A DNA stretch of 64,000 nucleotides from Pedobacter schmidteae (GCF_900564155.1 NZ_LS999839.1:186001-250000); one strand, 5' to 3'; shown: positions 18,938 to 28,585, numbered from the stretch's first letter. Numbers and translations are program-made. Notes: generated by a model not told the origin, from the letters alone.

Positions 18938-20533
18938 TTACAGTTTATCCCACCAAACTCTTTTATTCCAGCTGTCTATGCCTCCCAATGCCGGCAATAC
19001 CTTTTCATAATTTGCCCTGTTTTGTTCTTTTTCACCTAAGGGATACTCAAACCTTCGCGGAATGGTTAAGCTCTCGCTGGGTTCATCTACACCTACACCC
19101 GGCACCAGGACTGGGAATCCGCTTCTGCGCCAGTTGGCGTAAGATTCGGGACCATTTAAAAACAAGGTGATCCACAGCTGTTTGTTGATCAGTTCAATCT
19201 CTCTTCCGGCAAGCAGCTGGTTACCCTGAGTAAAGGTATTGATCTCCGTTGCGGTAGCAGTAGGGCCGCCGGGGAAAAAGCTCATTTGCAAAATTCCGGC
19301 TTCCATGCCTTTTTTATAATGTTCGGCGGCGCTTACACCAAAGGTTGCACCAAATCTAACAGAGGCTTCGGCCAGCAACAATTCTACTTCCGAATAGGTA
19401 AGGTGCAGGAAAGGGGCATTAAACCTGAGCAGGAAATTTGCGGGTTGGACTTTCTGGTCGTTGCTGGAGGTGGTATAAGCACCTAACCCCGGTACGGTAA
19501 TGTTCTGCCCTGCCTGCCAGTCGTTCCACAGGTAGTGTCCGGGGGTCATTCCATTGTACCCAATCAAAGGTACCATTTGGTCGGTGATATCGTAACGGCT
19601 GCTTGGTGCTATTGCACCATTGTCTATATAATATTTCACCATGTACTTCATTCTGGGGTCATTGGTGGTTCTCAGTTGTTCTACAAACGGAATGGTAAAA
19701 CGTCCGGGAACACCATCTTTATGGAACGATTCGGAGATTGCATTTCCTCTTATATCTCCTTTTCCAGGGGCTTCGTAATCATTACGTACATCGTCATGAT
19801 CCGTTTTACATACATCTGCATTTGTTGTAAAAACGCCGGCATCATATGCAGCCTGTGCTTCAGCTTTGGCTTTGCCTGCGTCAATTTTTACCAAACGCAT
19901 AGCTAATCTGAGGCGCAGCGAATTGGCAAATTTTTTCCAGGCATTGGCATCACCTGAATAAAACACATCTGCTTTTACCACGTCTTTGGCCGGATTCAAC
20001 TGGGCTACCGATTCTCTCAGCTCTTTAAAAAAGTCATTGTATATATCAACCTGGGCATCAAATTTGGGTTTGGTTCCTTTTCCGGCTTCGCTATAAGGAA
20101 TGTCTCCGTACAAATCGGTCATCCGTGCAAAAAGGTATACTTTCATGATCCGGCATATGGCATTCAGATTAGTTTTTTCTGCAACTCCGTTGGTTCTTTT
20201 TACCGCATCAATAATATTTACAATGTCATTCCCGTACGAATCTTCCCACAAAACGCCCATCACATTTGGATCTTTAAGGTAAGCGGTTCCGTATCTGTTT
20301 ACATAGGAACCTGCTATCTGTTGTACCAAAGGCATGGTCATCATGATTGAGGTACGCTGGTTTACATTCAGATCGCCCGAAAACCTCAGTTGGGCCGTGG
20401 TTAATTGTATGGCAGGATCAAATTGCGACGACCTTGTCGGGTCGATATTTGTATCCCCAAATTTCTTGCAGGAGCTGGTCAACAGCAATGCAATAATTGC
20501 TGTTAAGTATAGTTTATTTATAATAGTCTTCAT
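18938..20533 (-). CDS. SusD-like lipoprotein, SusD_2 subfamily
   Basis: A 531-residue surface lipoprotein partner of the SusC encoded directly upstream. The signal peptide ends L-L-T-S-S-C-K-K-F-G-D. The next stretch N-I-D-P-T-R-S and the Q-L-T-T-A-Q-L motif, plus Y-G-D-I-P-Y-S-E-A, R-L-R-L-A-M-R and the C-terminal W-R-R-S-G-F-P, identify the SusD_2 (SusD/RagB-like) group instead of the classic SusD group seen in the first locus. Its start is 22 bases beyond the SusC stop. The order SusC, SusD_2, GH18-like recurs in loci that handle host or fungal glycans, but that substrate guess rests only on the GH18-like neighbour. Confidence 0.92.
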   Translation of the reverse strand: MKTIINKLYLTAIIALLLTSSCKKFGDTNIDPTRSSQFDPAIQLTTAQLRFSGDLNVNQRTSIMMTMPLVQQIAGSYVNRYGTAYLKDPNVMGVLWEDSYGNDIVNIIDAVKRTNGVAEKTNLNAICRIMKVYLFARMTDLYGDIPYSEAGKGTKPKFDAQVDIYNDFFKELRESVAQLNPAKDVVKADVFYSGDANAWKKFANSLRLRLAMRLVKIDAGKAKAEAQAAYDAGVFTTNADVCKTDHDDVRNDYEAPGKGDIRGNAISESFHKDGVPGRFTIPFVEQLRTTNDPRMKYMVKYYIDNGAIAPSSRYDITDQMVPLIGYNGMTPGHYLWNDWQAGQNITVPGLGAYTTSSNDQKVQPANFLLRFNAPFLHLTYSEVELLLAEASVRFGATFGVSAAEHYKKGMEAGILQMSFFPGGPTATATEINTFTQGNQLLAGREIELINKQLWITLFLNGPESYANWRRSGFPVLVPGVGVDEPSESLTIPRRFEYPLGEKEQNRANYEKVLPALGGIDSWNKRVWWDKL

Positions 20534-20555
20534 CCTTATGTGTCTTAAGTAATCG

Positions 20556-23500
20556 TTAAAATCTGAGATTTAAATTAAAACCATAACTGCGTCGTCCGGG
20601 TAAAGAACCATATTCAATACCTTGCCCGTTGCCATTGTTATAATTAGAATCCGGATCCACATTAGGTACATTTTTGTAAATGATAAATGGATTTCTGGCC
20701 ACCAATCCCACCTGCACATCTTTGATTTTCCATTTATTGGTTATTGACGCGGGAATTCTGTAACTCAGCGTTAGCTGACGTACTTTAACGTAAGAGGCAT
20801 CATAGATAAACGGACGGCCTACAGCATTTGCAATATCGTTATAAGCACCCCAGTATACGGATGGATCTACAGCCCTGGTGTTTTGGGCATAGATCGGATT
20901 ACCTTGCCCATCTACCCCGGTTTGTAATACACCTTTCGGAACCAGTCCCCCTACTTTACCTGCAGCAGTCCACTGTTCGAAAGTCTGACCGGCCGACAGC
21001 CTGTCTTCCTCAGACTTAATCCATTCGGCCCTTCCCTCTAATGTAGTTTTAAGCGATCCACTTGCAGCCGCAGCCAAATTTGTGAGCGATAACAAATTGC
21101 CTCCGTACTTAATGTCAAAAACCGCAGCCAGGCCAAAATTCTTATAATTCATATTGGTACTTACCCCGCCAGTCCAGTCAAATATACCTTTACCCAACAC
21201 TTCGCGTTTTGGACTCAAAAGCGGTTGAAGATCAGTCGGGCTCAATATAATATTTCCTTGCGGATCTTTCTGATAATCGTAACCAATGATCGCTCCATAA
21301 GATGCTCCGGGCATTGCCACAACAGAAACACCCATCCATCTGGCATCAGACAAAACCAGGTAAGGCACACCATCTGCCAATGATTCTACGGTATTTTTGT
21401 TTCTGGCAAAGGAGATGTTCAGGTCCCAGGTAAAATCTTTAGTCGCAATTGGCGTTGCATTCAATGCAATTTCCACACCTTTATTACCAATCACCCCAGC
21501 ATTCACAATTCTGTTTTTAAATCCCGAAGAGGTGGAAGTGGGCACAATGTTTAACTGATCTCTTGACTTTGAATTGTAGTACGTAAGGTCTAAACCAAGC
21601 CTGTTGTTAAAGAACTTGAGCTCGGTACCAAACTCATAAGAAAAAGTAGTAGTTGGTTTTAAGTTTTCCAATTCTGGCAATACTTCGGTTGATAAGCCTC
21701 CGGTAGGTAATCCCTTAAATGAGATGGAATTACTCTTATAATAGCTATTGACAAGATATGGATCGGTATCGGATGCCACCTGCGCAACTGAAGCACGCAA
21801 ACGACCTGATGTCAGATACTTTTTGCTCATTTTAAAGGCATCGGAAAATACAAAGCTGGTGCTTAGCGACGGGTACAACTTACTGTTATTTTTCTCCAGC
21901 AATGTTGAATAAATATCCTGACGAAGCGTGGCATCGGCATACAAGTATCCTTTATAGCCCGCTGCTATGATTCCATAAACAGAGTTTGTAGCTCTTTTTT
22001 GCGGAGACAACGGGGTAACAATCTGATCTACATAGCTGGTTGGCACGGCAATATCCAAAACCACCTGGTCTTTAAACTGCATTGAAGTTCCGGGTCTTTT
22101 GCTTCTGCTGATGCTGCTACCAATACGCGCCGACAAATTAAGCGATGGACTCACCTGCTTTTGGGCTGTCAACAAAATATCACCTTCCAGTGTGCTGTAT
22201 TTACTTTTATTTTGATCTAAGGTGCCCGTTAATGCGCCGGGAGTAGTTCTGGGACTAAACCGCTCAAAATCCACGTCTGTCTGATCAGTTGAGATTCTTC
22301 CCTGAAAACTAAGCCAGCTTAATATGGTATAATTTAACTGTAAAGAAGCCAGCAACCTGTTTTTGATGGTCTTATTCTTCATTTTGTTAATTACCCAATA
22401 AGGATTTAAACGATACTGATTGCCATTGTTCCAATCCAGATAACTTCCATCAGCATTTTGATATTCATTCTTAAATCTCGCCTGATCTACCGTATTGGCC
22501 AGCGAAAGAAAGCTGTTTCCAATATTGGCCGGATCATCTGCCAGGGATGGCCGGTTATCGACATCCTCATTCATATAAAATGCCCTGGCTTCGAGCGTAA
22601 CCTTTGAGCCGAATTTAGCCCCGCCATTAAAAGTAAAGGAGTTTCTGGTCATGCCGCTAGCCGGAACAATATCTTTATTGGTAAGGTTAGAAGCCGAGAA
22701 TCTAAAATGGGTATTGTCTGTTGCGTTGGTAAAAGACAGGGTATTGGTAAAAGTTGATCCGGTTCTGAAAAACCCATCGATATTATTTTTCACATAGGCA
22801 TATGGACGCCTTTCGCCGGTTCCGGTAATCACCGTCAGATCGGGATCTATACGGGCGCCAAAACTTTTATTTAAGGTATTGTAGTCCTGGATGGCCTGTG
22901 TATTGATCAGTTGCTTAACACCTTGTCCGTATAAGGATTGATAGCCATCATAACTGGTCAGTTGCTGTTCCAGAGAAGAAGTACTGTTAAATTCTATCCC
23001 CAGATCTTTACTTTTATTCCCTTTTTTTGTGGTAATGAGAATGACCCCATTACCCGCTCTCGATCCATACAAGGCAGATGCGGAAGCCCCTTTTAGCACA
23101 CTTACCTTATCTATATCATCCGGATTAATGGCAGAAATCGCATCGCCCATATCCACTCCCTGGGCAAAGGACCCCGAACCTGTGCCTCCATAATTCGAAT
23201 TGTCAATAGGAATTCCATCTACTACGTATAGAGGCTGATTGTTGCCAGTTACGGTTGTACTGCCACGAATAATTACCCTTGATGCACCTGCAGGTCCACC
23301 AGCAGTTCCGGTAATCACCAGACCTGGAACTTTACCTGCCAATGAATTGATCACGTTTGTTTCTCTGGCCCTGTTGAGCACTGCGCCATCCACCTCGGCC
23401 ACGGCGTAACCGAGAGATCTTTCTTCTCTTTTAATTCCCAGCGCGGTCACTACCGTTTCTTTCAATTCAGTAGATTGCTCTGCCAAAACAACGATAATGT

Positions 23501-24059
23501 TTTTTTGCTGCTCGTTTACCACTACGGTCTTTTGCTCAAAGCCCAACATTCTGAACCTGATCACATCGCCGCTATTGGCCTGTATCGCAAAATCACCCTG
23601 TGCATTGGTGGTCACTGTTTTATTGGTCGTCGCATTTACCACAATCACACCTGGAATTGGTGCTTTTTTATCATCGGTTACCTTTCCGGTGAGGGTAAAA
23701 TCGACTTTCACAACCGGTGGATGGTAAGACTGAATCATGATGGTATTACCATTAATCTGGTATTTCATATTCACCTTTTTGGCCATTGCACTCAACACCC
23801 CATCAATTTTTACATTTTCGATGCTCAGGTCAATCTTTGAATTTACATTGAAATCAAGTGGATTGTACGAAAAATGAACCTTGGCTTCATTCTCAATTTG
23901 CCTGAATGCATTTAATATGGTGGTGTTTTTCCATTTAAAAGAATAAAGCTTTTCTTTAGACTGGGCAAATCCTGACATCGAAAGCACCAGGGCCAGACAC
24001 AGCGCGGCTTTGTACCAGAGCCCGTAAAAGAAATAATAAGACAGTAAGTTTTTTTTCAT
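20556..24059 (-). CDS. SusC/RagA TonB-dependent transporter with STN domain (second locus)
   Basis: A 1167-residue outer-membrane channel. After a signal peptide (M-K-K-N-L-L-S, cleavage near S-G-F-A-Q) come an STN domain at about 35-105 (I-L-N-A-F-R-Q-I-E-N-E-A), a carboxypeptidase-regulatory domain (L-T-G-K-V-T-D-D-K-K-A-P-I-P-G-V), the plug with V-V-T-A-L-G-I-K-R-E-E-R-S-L-G-Y, V-D-G-I-P-I-D and S-A-L-Y-G-S-R-A-G-N-G-V-I, and the barrel ending N-L-N-L-R-F. The R-E-E-R-S-L-G-Y motif is the common RagA type. I use the ATG at 24059; the frame extends 17 codons to a TTG inside the FecR gene. The 34-base gap to FecR has no hairpin, unlike the other loci. Confidence 0.94.
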   Translation of the reverse strand: MKKNLLSYYFFYGLWYKAALCLALVLSMSGFAQSKEKLYSFKWKNTTILNAFRQIENEAKVHFSYNPLDFNVNSKIDLSIENVKIDGVLSAMAKKVNMKYQINGNTIMIQSYHPPVVKVDFTLTGKVTDDKKAPIPGVIVVNATTNKTVTTNAQGDFAIQANSGDVIRFRMLGFEQKTVVVNEQQKNIIVVLAEQSTELKETVVTALGIKREERSLGYAVAEVDGAVLNRARETNVINSLAGKVPGLVITGTAGGPAGASRVIIRGSTTVTGNNQPLYVVDGIPIDNSNYGGTGSGSFAQGVDMGDAISAINPDDIDKVSVLKGASASALYGSRAGNGVILITTKKGNKSKDLGIEFNSTSSLEQQLTSYDGYQSLYGQGVKQLINTQAIQDYNTLNKSFGARIDPDLTVITGTGERRPYAYVKNNIDGFFRTGSTFTNTLSFTNATDNTHFRFSASNLTNKDIVPASGMTRNSFTFNGGAKFGSKVTLEARAFYMNEDVDNRPSLADDPANIGNSFLSLANTVDQARFKNEYQNADGSYLDWNNGNQYRLNPYWVINKMKNKTIKNRLLASLQLNYTILSWLSFQGRISTDQTDVDFERFSPRTTPGALTGTLDQNKSKYSTLEGDILLTAQKQVSPSLNLSARIGSSISRSKRPGTSMQFKDQVVLDIAVPTSYVDQIVTPLSPQKRATNSVYGIIAAGYKGYLYADATLRQDIYSTLLEKNNSKLYPSLSTSFVFSDAFKMSKKYLTSGRLRASVAQVASDTDPYLVNSYYKSNSISFKGLPTGGLSTEVLPELENLKPTTTFSYEFGTELKFFNNRLGLDLTYYNSKSRDQLNIVPTSTSSGFKNRIVNAGVIGNKGVEIALNATPIATKDFTWDLNISFARNKNTVESLADGVPYLVLSDARWMGVSVVAMPGASYGAIIGYDYQKDPQGNIILSPTDLQPLLSPKREVLGKGIFDWTGGVSTNMNYKNFGLAAVFDIKYGGNLLSLTNLAAAASGSLKTTLEGRAEWIKSEEDRLSAGQTFEQWTAAGKVGGLVPKGVLQTGVDGQGNPIYAQNTRAVDPSVYWGAYNDIANAVGRPFIYDASYVKVRQLTLSYRIPASITNKWKIKDVQVGLVARNPFIIYKNVPNVDPDSNYNNGNGQGIEYGSLPGRRSYGFNLNLRF

Positions 24060-24093
24060 ATTGGTTTGTTTGGTTAGTGATTTTAAAGTTTGA

Positions 24094-25155
24094 TTATCTT
24101 TCGAAGACAAGCGTTACTTTGTCTTCCTTTATGACATAGGTAAAGTGATTTGAAAAGCCGATGGCATCCAATACGGTGGTCAGGTTTTCGTTATTAAATT
24201 CTCCGGTAAAGGCAATGGGTTTTCGGGGCTGATTTTTTGTATTAATTTCAACGCCGTACATGTTTTTAAGTACAGTTCTGATTTTTTCCAGGGAAGCCAT
24301 AGAAAATACCAGTTTCCTGTTGTTCCAATCTTCTACTTCGCTGATGTTGAATGTTGTTTTGTTGAAGCCCGGTGTGGCGTCCTTTACCGCTACCATTTCG
24401 CCTGGCAGTAGTACCAAATGGTTATTTACTTTTGCTCCGTTTACTGTTCCAACATTCACTTTTCCTGTAGTTAACATCACCGATGTTTGGGCACTACGCT
24501 TATAGTTGTTGATTTTGAAAGAGGTACCCAGTGCGGTGGTTGCTGTTTTACCCGATACCACTATAAAAGGTTTGTCCTTATTTTTCGCAACGGTAAAGTA
24601 TGCCTCTCCTGAAAGCCACAATACGCGGTTATTTTTATCGTAATCCTCATCTATCTTAAGTTCGGTAAGACCATTTAACAATACCGTACTGCCATCGGGC
24701 AGAGTCACCGTCCTGCGTTCATTAAATCCTGTTTTTATGGCTTCAACTTTACTGGTTTGGCTATAAACCGGTACCTGTGTACTGTAATCCACACGGTTCA
24801 CCGACCAGTAAATGCCAATACAAATCAGCAGGACCGCAGCCGCCGAAAGCCATGTATACATAGATTTAAAGCGGGCAACCGGCTGTATGTCTTCTGCAAA
24901 AACGGAATCTGTAAGCGGAGTACTTTCAATATGCTGCTTTAACTTTTCTAATTCGGTTTGTTTTTCCTGCGGATCAACTCTAAGGGCCAGCACCATAAAA
25001 AGAGATTCGGCCTGGTATACGGTTTCCGTAAGTTCGGGATGTTGTTTCAGAATTCCTTCCCAGTAGGTCACCACTTCCTGGTCTTCTTTAAGGCAATAAG
25101 CAATGAAACTCTCGTCCGTCAAAAAATCTTCAATTTTATATAAAGTATAATCCAT
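24094..25155 (-). CDS. FecR-type anti-sigma factor without an adjacent sigma gene
   Basis: A 353-residue inner-membrane regulator: cytoplasmic N-terminus, one transmembrane helix at about 100-117 (L-S-A-A-A-V-L-L-I-C-I-G-I-Y-W), a periplasmic FecR domain (R-R-T-V-T-L-P-D-G-S-T-V-L-L-N, G-E-A-Y-F-T-V, T-A-L-G-T-S-F-K-I-N) and a DUF4974 end (I-A-F-T-G-E-F-N-N-E-N-L). I start at the ATG at 25155 (M-D-Y-T-L-Y); upstream in frame only a TTG is available. It heads the operon FecR-SusC-SusD_2-GH18-like. No sigma gene lies upstream: the next gene is divergent divIC. Its likely sigma is the gene at 16873-17463, facing the operon's end. Confidence 0.92.
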   Translation of the reverse strand: MDYTLYKIEDFLTDESFIAYCLKEDQEVVTYWEGILKQHPELTETVYQAESLFMVLALRVDPQEKQTELEKLKQHIESTPLTDSVFAEDIQPVARFKSMYTWLSAAAVLLICIGIYWSVNRVDYSTQVPVYSQTSKVEAIKTGFNERRTVTLPDGSTVLLNGLTELKIDEDYDKNNRVLWLSGEAYFTVAKNKDKPFIVVSGKTATTALGTSFKINNYKRSAQTSVMLTTGKVNVGTVNGAKVNNHLVLLPGEMVAVKDATPGFNKTTFNISEVEDWNNRKLVFSMASLEKIRTVLKNMYGVEINTKNQPRKPIAFTGEFNNENLTTVLDAIGFSNHFTYVIKEDKVTLVFER

Positions 25156-25210
25156 ATGATGCAATTGATCTGTTTATAACTACAAGTGCCTGGATACTTT
25201 CATTTTTACC

Positions 25211-25243
25211 AATGATTTTGAAAAAATATTTTTCAAAATCATT
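25211..25243. repeat. Perfect 15-bp inverted repeat in the fecR leader
   Basis: AATGATTTTGAAAAA (25211-25225) and its exact complement (25229-25243) are separated by ATA. It lies 56 bases upstream of the FecR start on the minus strand and could be a leader hairpin, an operator, or a terminator for a transcript coming from either side. Confidence 0.55.
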
Positions 25244-25393
25244 TTACTCCATTTCCCAACCCGATAAAAAATCACTTTACGCCCCTCCCCAACCAAACAA
25301 AAGAACACCCGCCCCGCTACTCGACAAAAGCCTTTACATTGCTGTGCTCCTCACAAAAAACCTTGTGCTCTGCTCCTTGCCTGGCAAAAAATT

Positions 25394-25463
25394 ACCTTCT
25401 CCGATCAGCCTTATTTTTATGCCCTTCTCGTACCTTAAAAATTCAGCTCGTTAGGAGAATGGT
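25394..25463. other. Structured noncoding element A (divIC/fecR intergenic)
   Basis: An outer stem pairs ACC-TTCTCC (25394-25402) with GGAGAA-T-GGT (25454-25463), leaving one bulged base (T460). An inner TTTTTA/TAAAAA pair sits at 25414-25419/25436-25441. The first 17 bases (CAAAAAATTACCTTCTC from 25385) are identical to a second element at 58484. Just to its left on the minus strand are several degenerate ~30-base units of the form AAGG(T/C)TTTTTG...GAGGAGCA (about 25270-25390). On the right it runs into the TATCTTTG box of divIC (25479-25486). The rest of the 337-base gap has no gene. Confidence 0.5.
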
Positions 25464-25492
25464 TATTTTTTATTTTACTATCTTTGATCATT

Positions 25493-25792
25493 ATGAATCG
25501 CATATTAGAACTTGTCCGCAACAAATATTTTCTGTCTGTAGCAGCTTTCGTAGTATGGATGCTGTTTTTTGATAGAAATGATATGATCTCTCAGTATGAG
25601 TTCAGATCGGAAGTAAACAAATTACAGGAAGAAAAAGACTTCTATGTAAAAGAAATCTCGCAGGTAAAAAAGGACCTGAACGAGTTAAATACCAATTTGA
25701 ATACGGCCGAAAAATTTGCCCGCGAAAAGTATTTCATGAAAAAAGACAATGAAGATGTCTTTGTGATTATTAAAGAAGCCCCAAAAGATTAG
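25493..25792 (+). CDS. DivIC/FtsB-like septum formation initiator
   Basis: A 99-residue bitopic membrane protein of the cell-division complex. It has a short cytoplasmic N-terminus, one transmembrane helix at about 13-27 (F-L-S-V-A-A-F-V-V-W-M-L-F-F) and a periplasmic coiled coil at about 40-80 (K-L-Q-E-E-K-D-F-Y and later heptads) followed by the family motif A-R-E-K-Y-F-M-K. In this family it helps assemble FtsL/FtsQ at the division site. The ATG at 25493 is only 7 bases after a TAnnTTTG box (TATCTTTG), so the leader is very short; the frame's earlier TTG lies inside that box. The stop overlaps the converging TRIC gene by 4 bases. Its usual neighbour eno is 9 kb upstream. Confidence 0.92.
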   Translation: MNRILELVRNKYFLSVAAFVVWMLFFDRNDMISQYEFRSEVNKLQEEKDFYVKEISQVKKDLNELNTNLNTAEKFAREKYFMKKDNEDVFVIIKEAPKD

Positions 25793-26400
25793 TAGCCAAA
25801 CTTTGGCAAGGCCAGCTTAAAACGAACTACCACTACCCTTAGCAGAAATATAAAAGCAATGACAATAATTGTTGCCAAATCGTCTTTCAGCATAAAATAT
25901 TTTAAACCATAATATAAAATCCCCCCAAGTATACAGGCTGTAGCATATATTTCCCTATGAAAAATTACGGGAATGTTATTGAGCAGTGTGTCTCTGATGA
26001 CCCCACCAAAACATCCGGTAATGGTTCCCAGCGCAACACAAATACCCGGACTGAGTCCAAACATCATCCCTTTCTGAATACCCATCATTGTAAATAATCC
26101 GAGCCCCAGTGAGTCAAAAAGAAACAGGGTAACTTTAAACTTCTTGATATGTGTTTTAAAAAATATGGTGAGCAGGCTAGTCATTAAAATCAGCAGGCAA
26201 TAATTTACATCCCTCATCCAGGCAACAGGCGTATCTCCGAGTAAAAGATCTCTCACGGTTCCTCCACCTATGGAAGTTACAAAAGCAATGATCAGTACAC
26301 CAAAGGGATCTAATCTTCTTTGCATAGCTGTAAAGGTCCCTGATATCGCGAACGCAATAGTCCCGAGGTTTTCAATGGTGTCCATTGTATCGATCTGCAT
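25789..26400 (-). CDS. TRIC-type cation channel family protein (UPF0126)
   Basis: A 203-residue, seven-helix membrane protein made of two repeats, each with the hallmark G-G-(G)-x-x-R-D motif: S-I-G-G-G-T-V-R-D-L-L-L-G-D near residue 45 and C-F-G-G-V-I-R-D-T-L-L-N near residue 131. Prokaryotic members of this family (YadS/YicG-like) form trimers and conduct monovalent cations such as potassium; the physiological role is not settled. The gene converges on divIC and the two stops overlap (25789-25792). It starts 12 bases after the stop of the VWA protein gene, so it is probably the second gene of that operon. Confidence 0.92.
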   Translation of the reverse strand: MQIDTMDTIENLGTIAFAISGTFTAMQRRLDPFGVLIIAFVTSIGGGTVRDLLLGDTPVAWMRDVNYCLLILMTSLLTIFFKTHIKKFKVTLFLFDSLGLGLFTMMGIQKGMMFGLSPGICVALGTITGCFGGVIRDTLLNNIPVIFHREIYATACILGGILYYGLKYFMLKDDLATIIVIAFIFLLRVVVVRFKLALPKFGY

Positions 26401-26412
26401 AGCCTCTTATAA

Positions 26413-28503
26413 TTAAATTTCGCCGTTGCGTTTACGGAAGAACCACTCTATAGTGAGCAATATCATGATCAATACAAACAGCCATTTAAAGTTAATCAAT
26501 TCCTCGTATCTGCGGTCTTCGTAAGTCAGTGTTTTGATCTGGTCATTTGTTTTTATGGCCTCCCCCAGCTTCAGCAGTTCTTCGGGCATATACATTTTGC
26601 CTCCTGTTTGTGCCGACATGGTATAAAGTAGCTGATGATTGGCTACCGTTTGCTGAAACTCGGCCGTCATTGCGTTCACATAAAAAACACCCTGTTCGGT
26701 ATAAGTTTTGTTACCTAATGTTGTTTTAGCCACATAGGTATAATTGCCTGCTGGTAATGTTCCGGCATCCAGCTGATAAGCGGCATCCGTTCTGGAAAAA
26801 AGAAATTTATATAGGGTACCCGCTTCATTTTTTAAATTTATGCTTACGTCTGGTGAATTTACAGGTGCATAACTGTCATTGTATAATACCGCGTTAAGAA
26901 TGATACTTTCATTTTCCTCAAAGGTATTTTTTGCTGCATAAACTCTAAATTTCCGTTTATTGTCTTTAACAGATAAGTATTGAACAATTTTAGAAATTAA
27001 ACTGTTAAACAGCACTGGCTCCGGGGCTGTCGTTTCACCAGACTCAGAAAGCCTCCATCTCCACAGGCCTTCACCTATCAGAAATCCCGTTTTGCGACCA
27101 TTATCCAGCATAAAAAACAATTGTGGTTCTTCCGTATCAATTTTCCCTATGCGCTGGTTTAATACAACCGAACTGTTGCCATTGATGATGGCTTTGCCAA
27201 AAGGAGCCACCAAAGGATCAAAAGCGGTTATCTGTTTATTGATTTGCGGATCCAGATCAAAGGCGGTAAAGGCGGGGTTTACGCTGCTGAATGTTTCCTG
27301 TAGCGTATTGTTGCTTCCACTAAATTTTAATTGCTTTTGTGCCTGGTTAAAGGCTTGCAGATTAGTCTGCCCACCCAATATATACCAGACGGCCGTATTT
27401 ACGGCAGTTAGCTTATTTACAAACCCTGTAGCGTCGTATACGGTTGAAGGCAACTGATATAAGATCACCAACCCGTAATCCTCCGGTTTCAAAATATTCA
27501 GATCTTCGGCCAGTGCCACTTTCACCTCAAAATTTTTGTTCAGCTCAATGGCCTGTTTTAATGCGGTAATATCCGGATGAGGGGCGGCCGCAGCTATCAA
27601 AACTTTCTGTTTGGCGTCAATGACATCAATAAAAATATTTTGCACATTGTTCTGTTCAGAAACTTCTTGCGGCACAGGTTTTAACTGAATGCTATATTTT
27701 TGCAAGCCCAGCTTCGTAGCCTTCAGTTTCACAGGTATATTTTTGACATAGGCTGCTGCGCTTATCGGCAAACGCTCTTCAAAAACTTTTTGCCCATTGT
27801 TTAGCACCGATAAAATACTTTCCTCCCCGCGGGCTTCAAACGCCTGCACCTGTACCTCAATGGAAAACTCATTGTCGAGGTAAACCAGGGTGTTGTGGTT
27901 TACATTGGCAATCAACAAATCCTTTTTAGGAATGGTATCACCTAGTGCAATGGTATAAACAGGTGCTTTTAGCTTACTTAGTTCATACAACGGGCTCCCT
28001 CCCCGATTAAAAATCCCATCCGAGGCCAGTATCAGTGCTCCAATATTTCTGTTCTGATATTCATCGTTCAACTTTGATATCAACTGTGCGGCATTACTCA
28101 GTCTGCCCTTATTCGAAAAATCAAAGCCAGGCTTTACACTATCACTAAAATGATAAATTTTCACATCATACTGTGCCGATAGTTGATTGGCCAGATCCTG
28201 CATATGTTCCCTATATTGAGGTTCATTAAAGCCCGCCGGCTTGATATGGCCAACCGATAAGGAATTATCCTGTCCGATAAGAATAATGGGTTTTTCGGGC
28301 TGGTAAGTTACATTCCTGATTAAGGGAGCGACCAACAAAAAACCAATCAGCGCTACCACAAAGGCCCGTGCCGCAGCTAAAGCATAGCGCAGCATTTTAT
28401 CCAGCTGAGCCGTTTTACCATACAGGAACCAGGCAAACAGTGCACCTACCAGCAAACAGGCTAAAAACAGAAATATGGTTTGTACATTAAAAGAATCGCT
28501 CAT
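26413..28503 (-). CDS. Membrane-anchored VWA-domain protein
   Basis: A 696-residue protein with two N-terminal transmembrane helices (about 9-27 and 39-62), a von Willebrand A domain from about residue 72 to 200, a long extracytoplasmic part and one C-terminal helix (about 672-688; K-W-L-F-V-L-I-M-I-L-L-T). The metal-site motif D-x-S-x-S is intact as D-N-S-L-S near residue 79, with I-L-A-S-D-G-I-F-N as the second VWA strand. A segment around 300-400 (V-L-I-A-A-A-A-P-H-P-D-I) resembles a class I amidotransferase-like fold without an obvious nucleophile. Proteins of this layout are common in Bacteroidota and poorly characterised. It is divergent from the YafK-like gene. Confidence 0.82.
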   Translation of the reverse strand: MSDSFNVQTIFLFLACLLVGALFAWFLYGKTAQLDKMLRYALAAARAFVVALIGFLLVAPLIRNVTYQPEKPIILIGQDNSLSVGHIKPAGFNEPQYREHMQDLANQLSAQYDVKIYHFSDSVKPGFDFSNKGRLSNAAQLISKLNDEYQNRNIGALILASDGIFNRGGSPLYELSKLKAPVYTIALGDTIPKKDLLIANVNHNTLVYLDNEFSIEVQVQAFEARGEESILSVLNNGQKVFEERLPISAAAYVKNIPVKLKATKLGLQKYSIQLKPVPQEVSEQNNVQNIFIDVIDAKQKVLIAAAAPHPDITALKQAIELNKNFEVKVALAEDLNILKPEDYGLVILYQLPSTVYDATGFVNKLTAVNTAVWYILGGQTNLQAFNQAQKQLKFSGSNNTLQETFSSVNPAFTAFDLDPQINKQITAFDPLVAPFGKAIINGNSSVVLNQRIGKIDTEEPQLFFMLDNGRKTGFLIGEGLWRWRLSESGETTAPEPVLFNSLISKIVQYLSVKDNKRKFRVYAAKNTFEENESIILNAVLYNDSYAPVNSPDVSINLKNEAGTLYKFLFSRTDAAYQLDAGTLPAGNYTYVAKTTLGNKTYTEQGVFYVNAMTAEFQQTVANHQLLYTMSAQTGGKMYMPEELLKLGEAIKTNDQIKTLTYEDRRYEELINFKWLFVLIMILLTIEWFFRKRNGEI

Positions 28504-28585
28504 ACGTATTTGGATAAAGATGCTAAATTTTAAAATAAACTGCTAAGCATTTTATCTAAGTTTGTTTTACAAAACACAGCGAAGT

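Noticed and set aside
24060..24110. TTG-started extension of the second SusC into fecR
   Set aside because: It adds a charged stretch before a normal signal peptide that begins at an ATG (24059).
25212..25454. 80-codon plus-strand frame in the divIC/fecR gap
   Set aside because: It reads through an inverted repeat and degenerate repeats, has low-complexity composition and ends inside the divIC promoter region.
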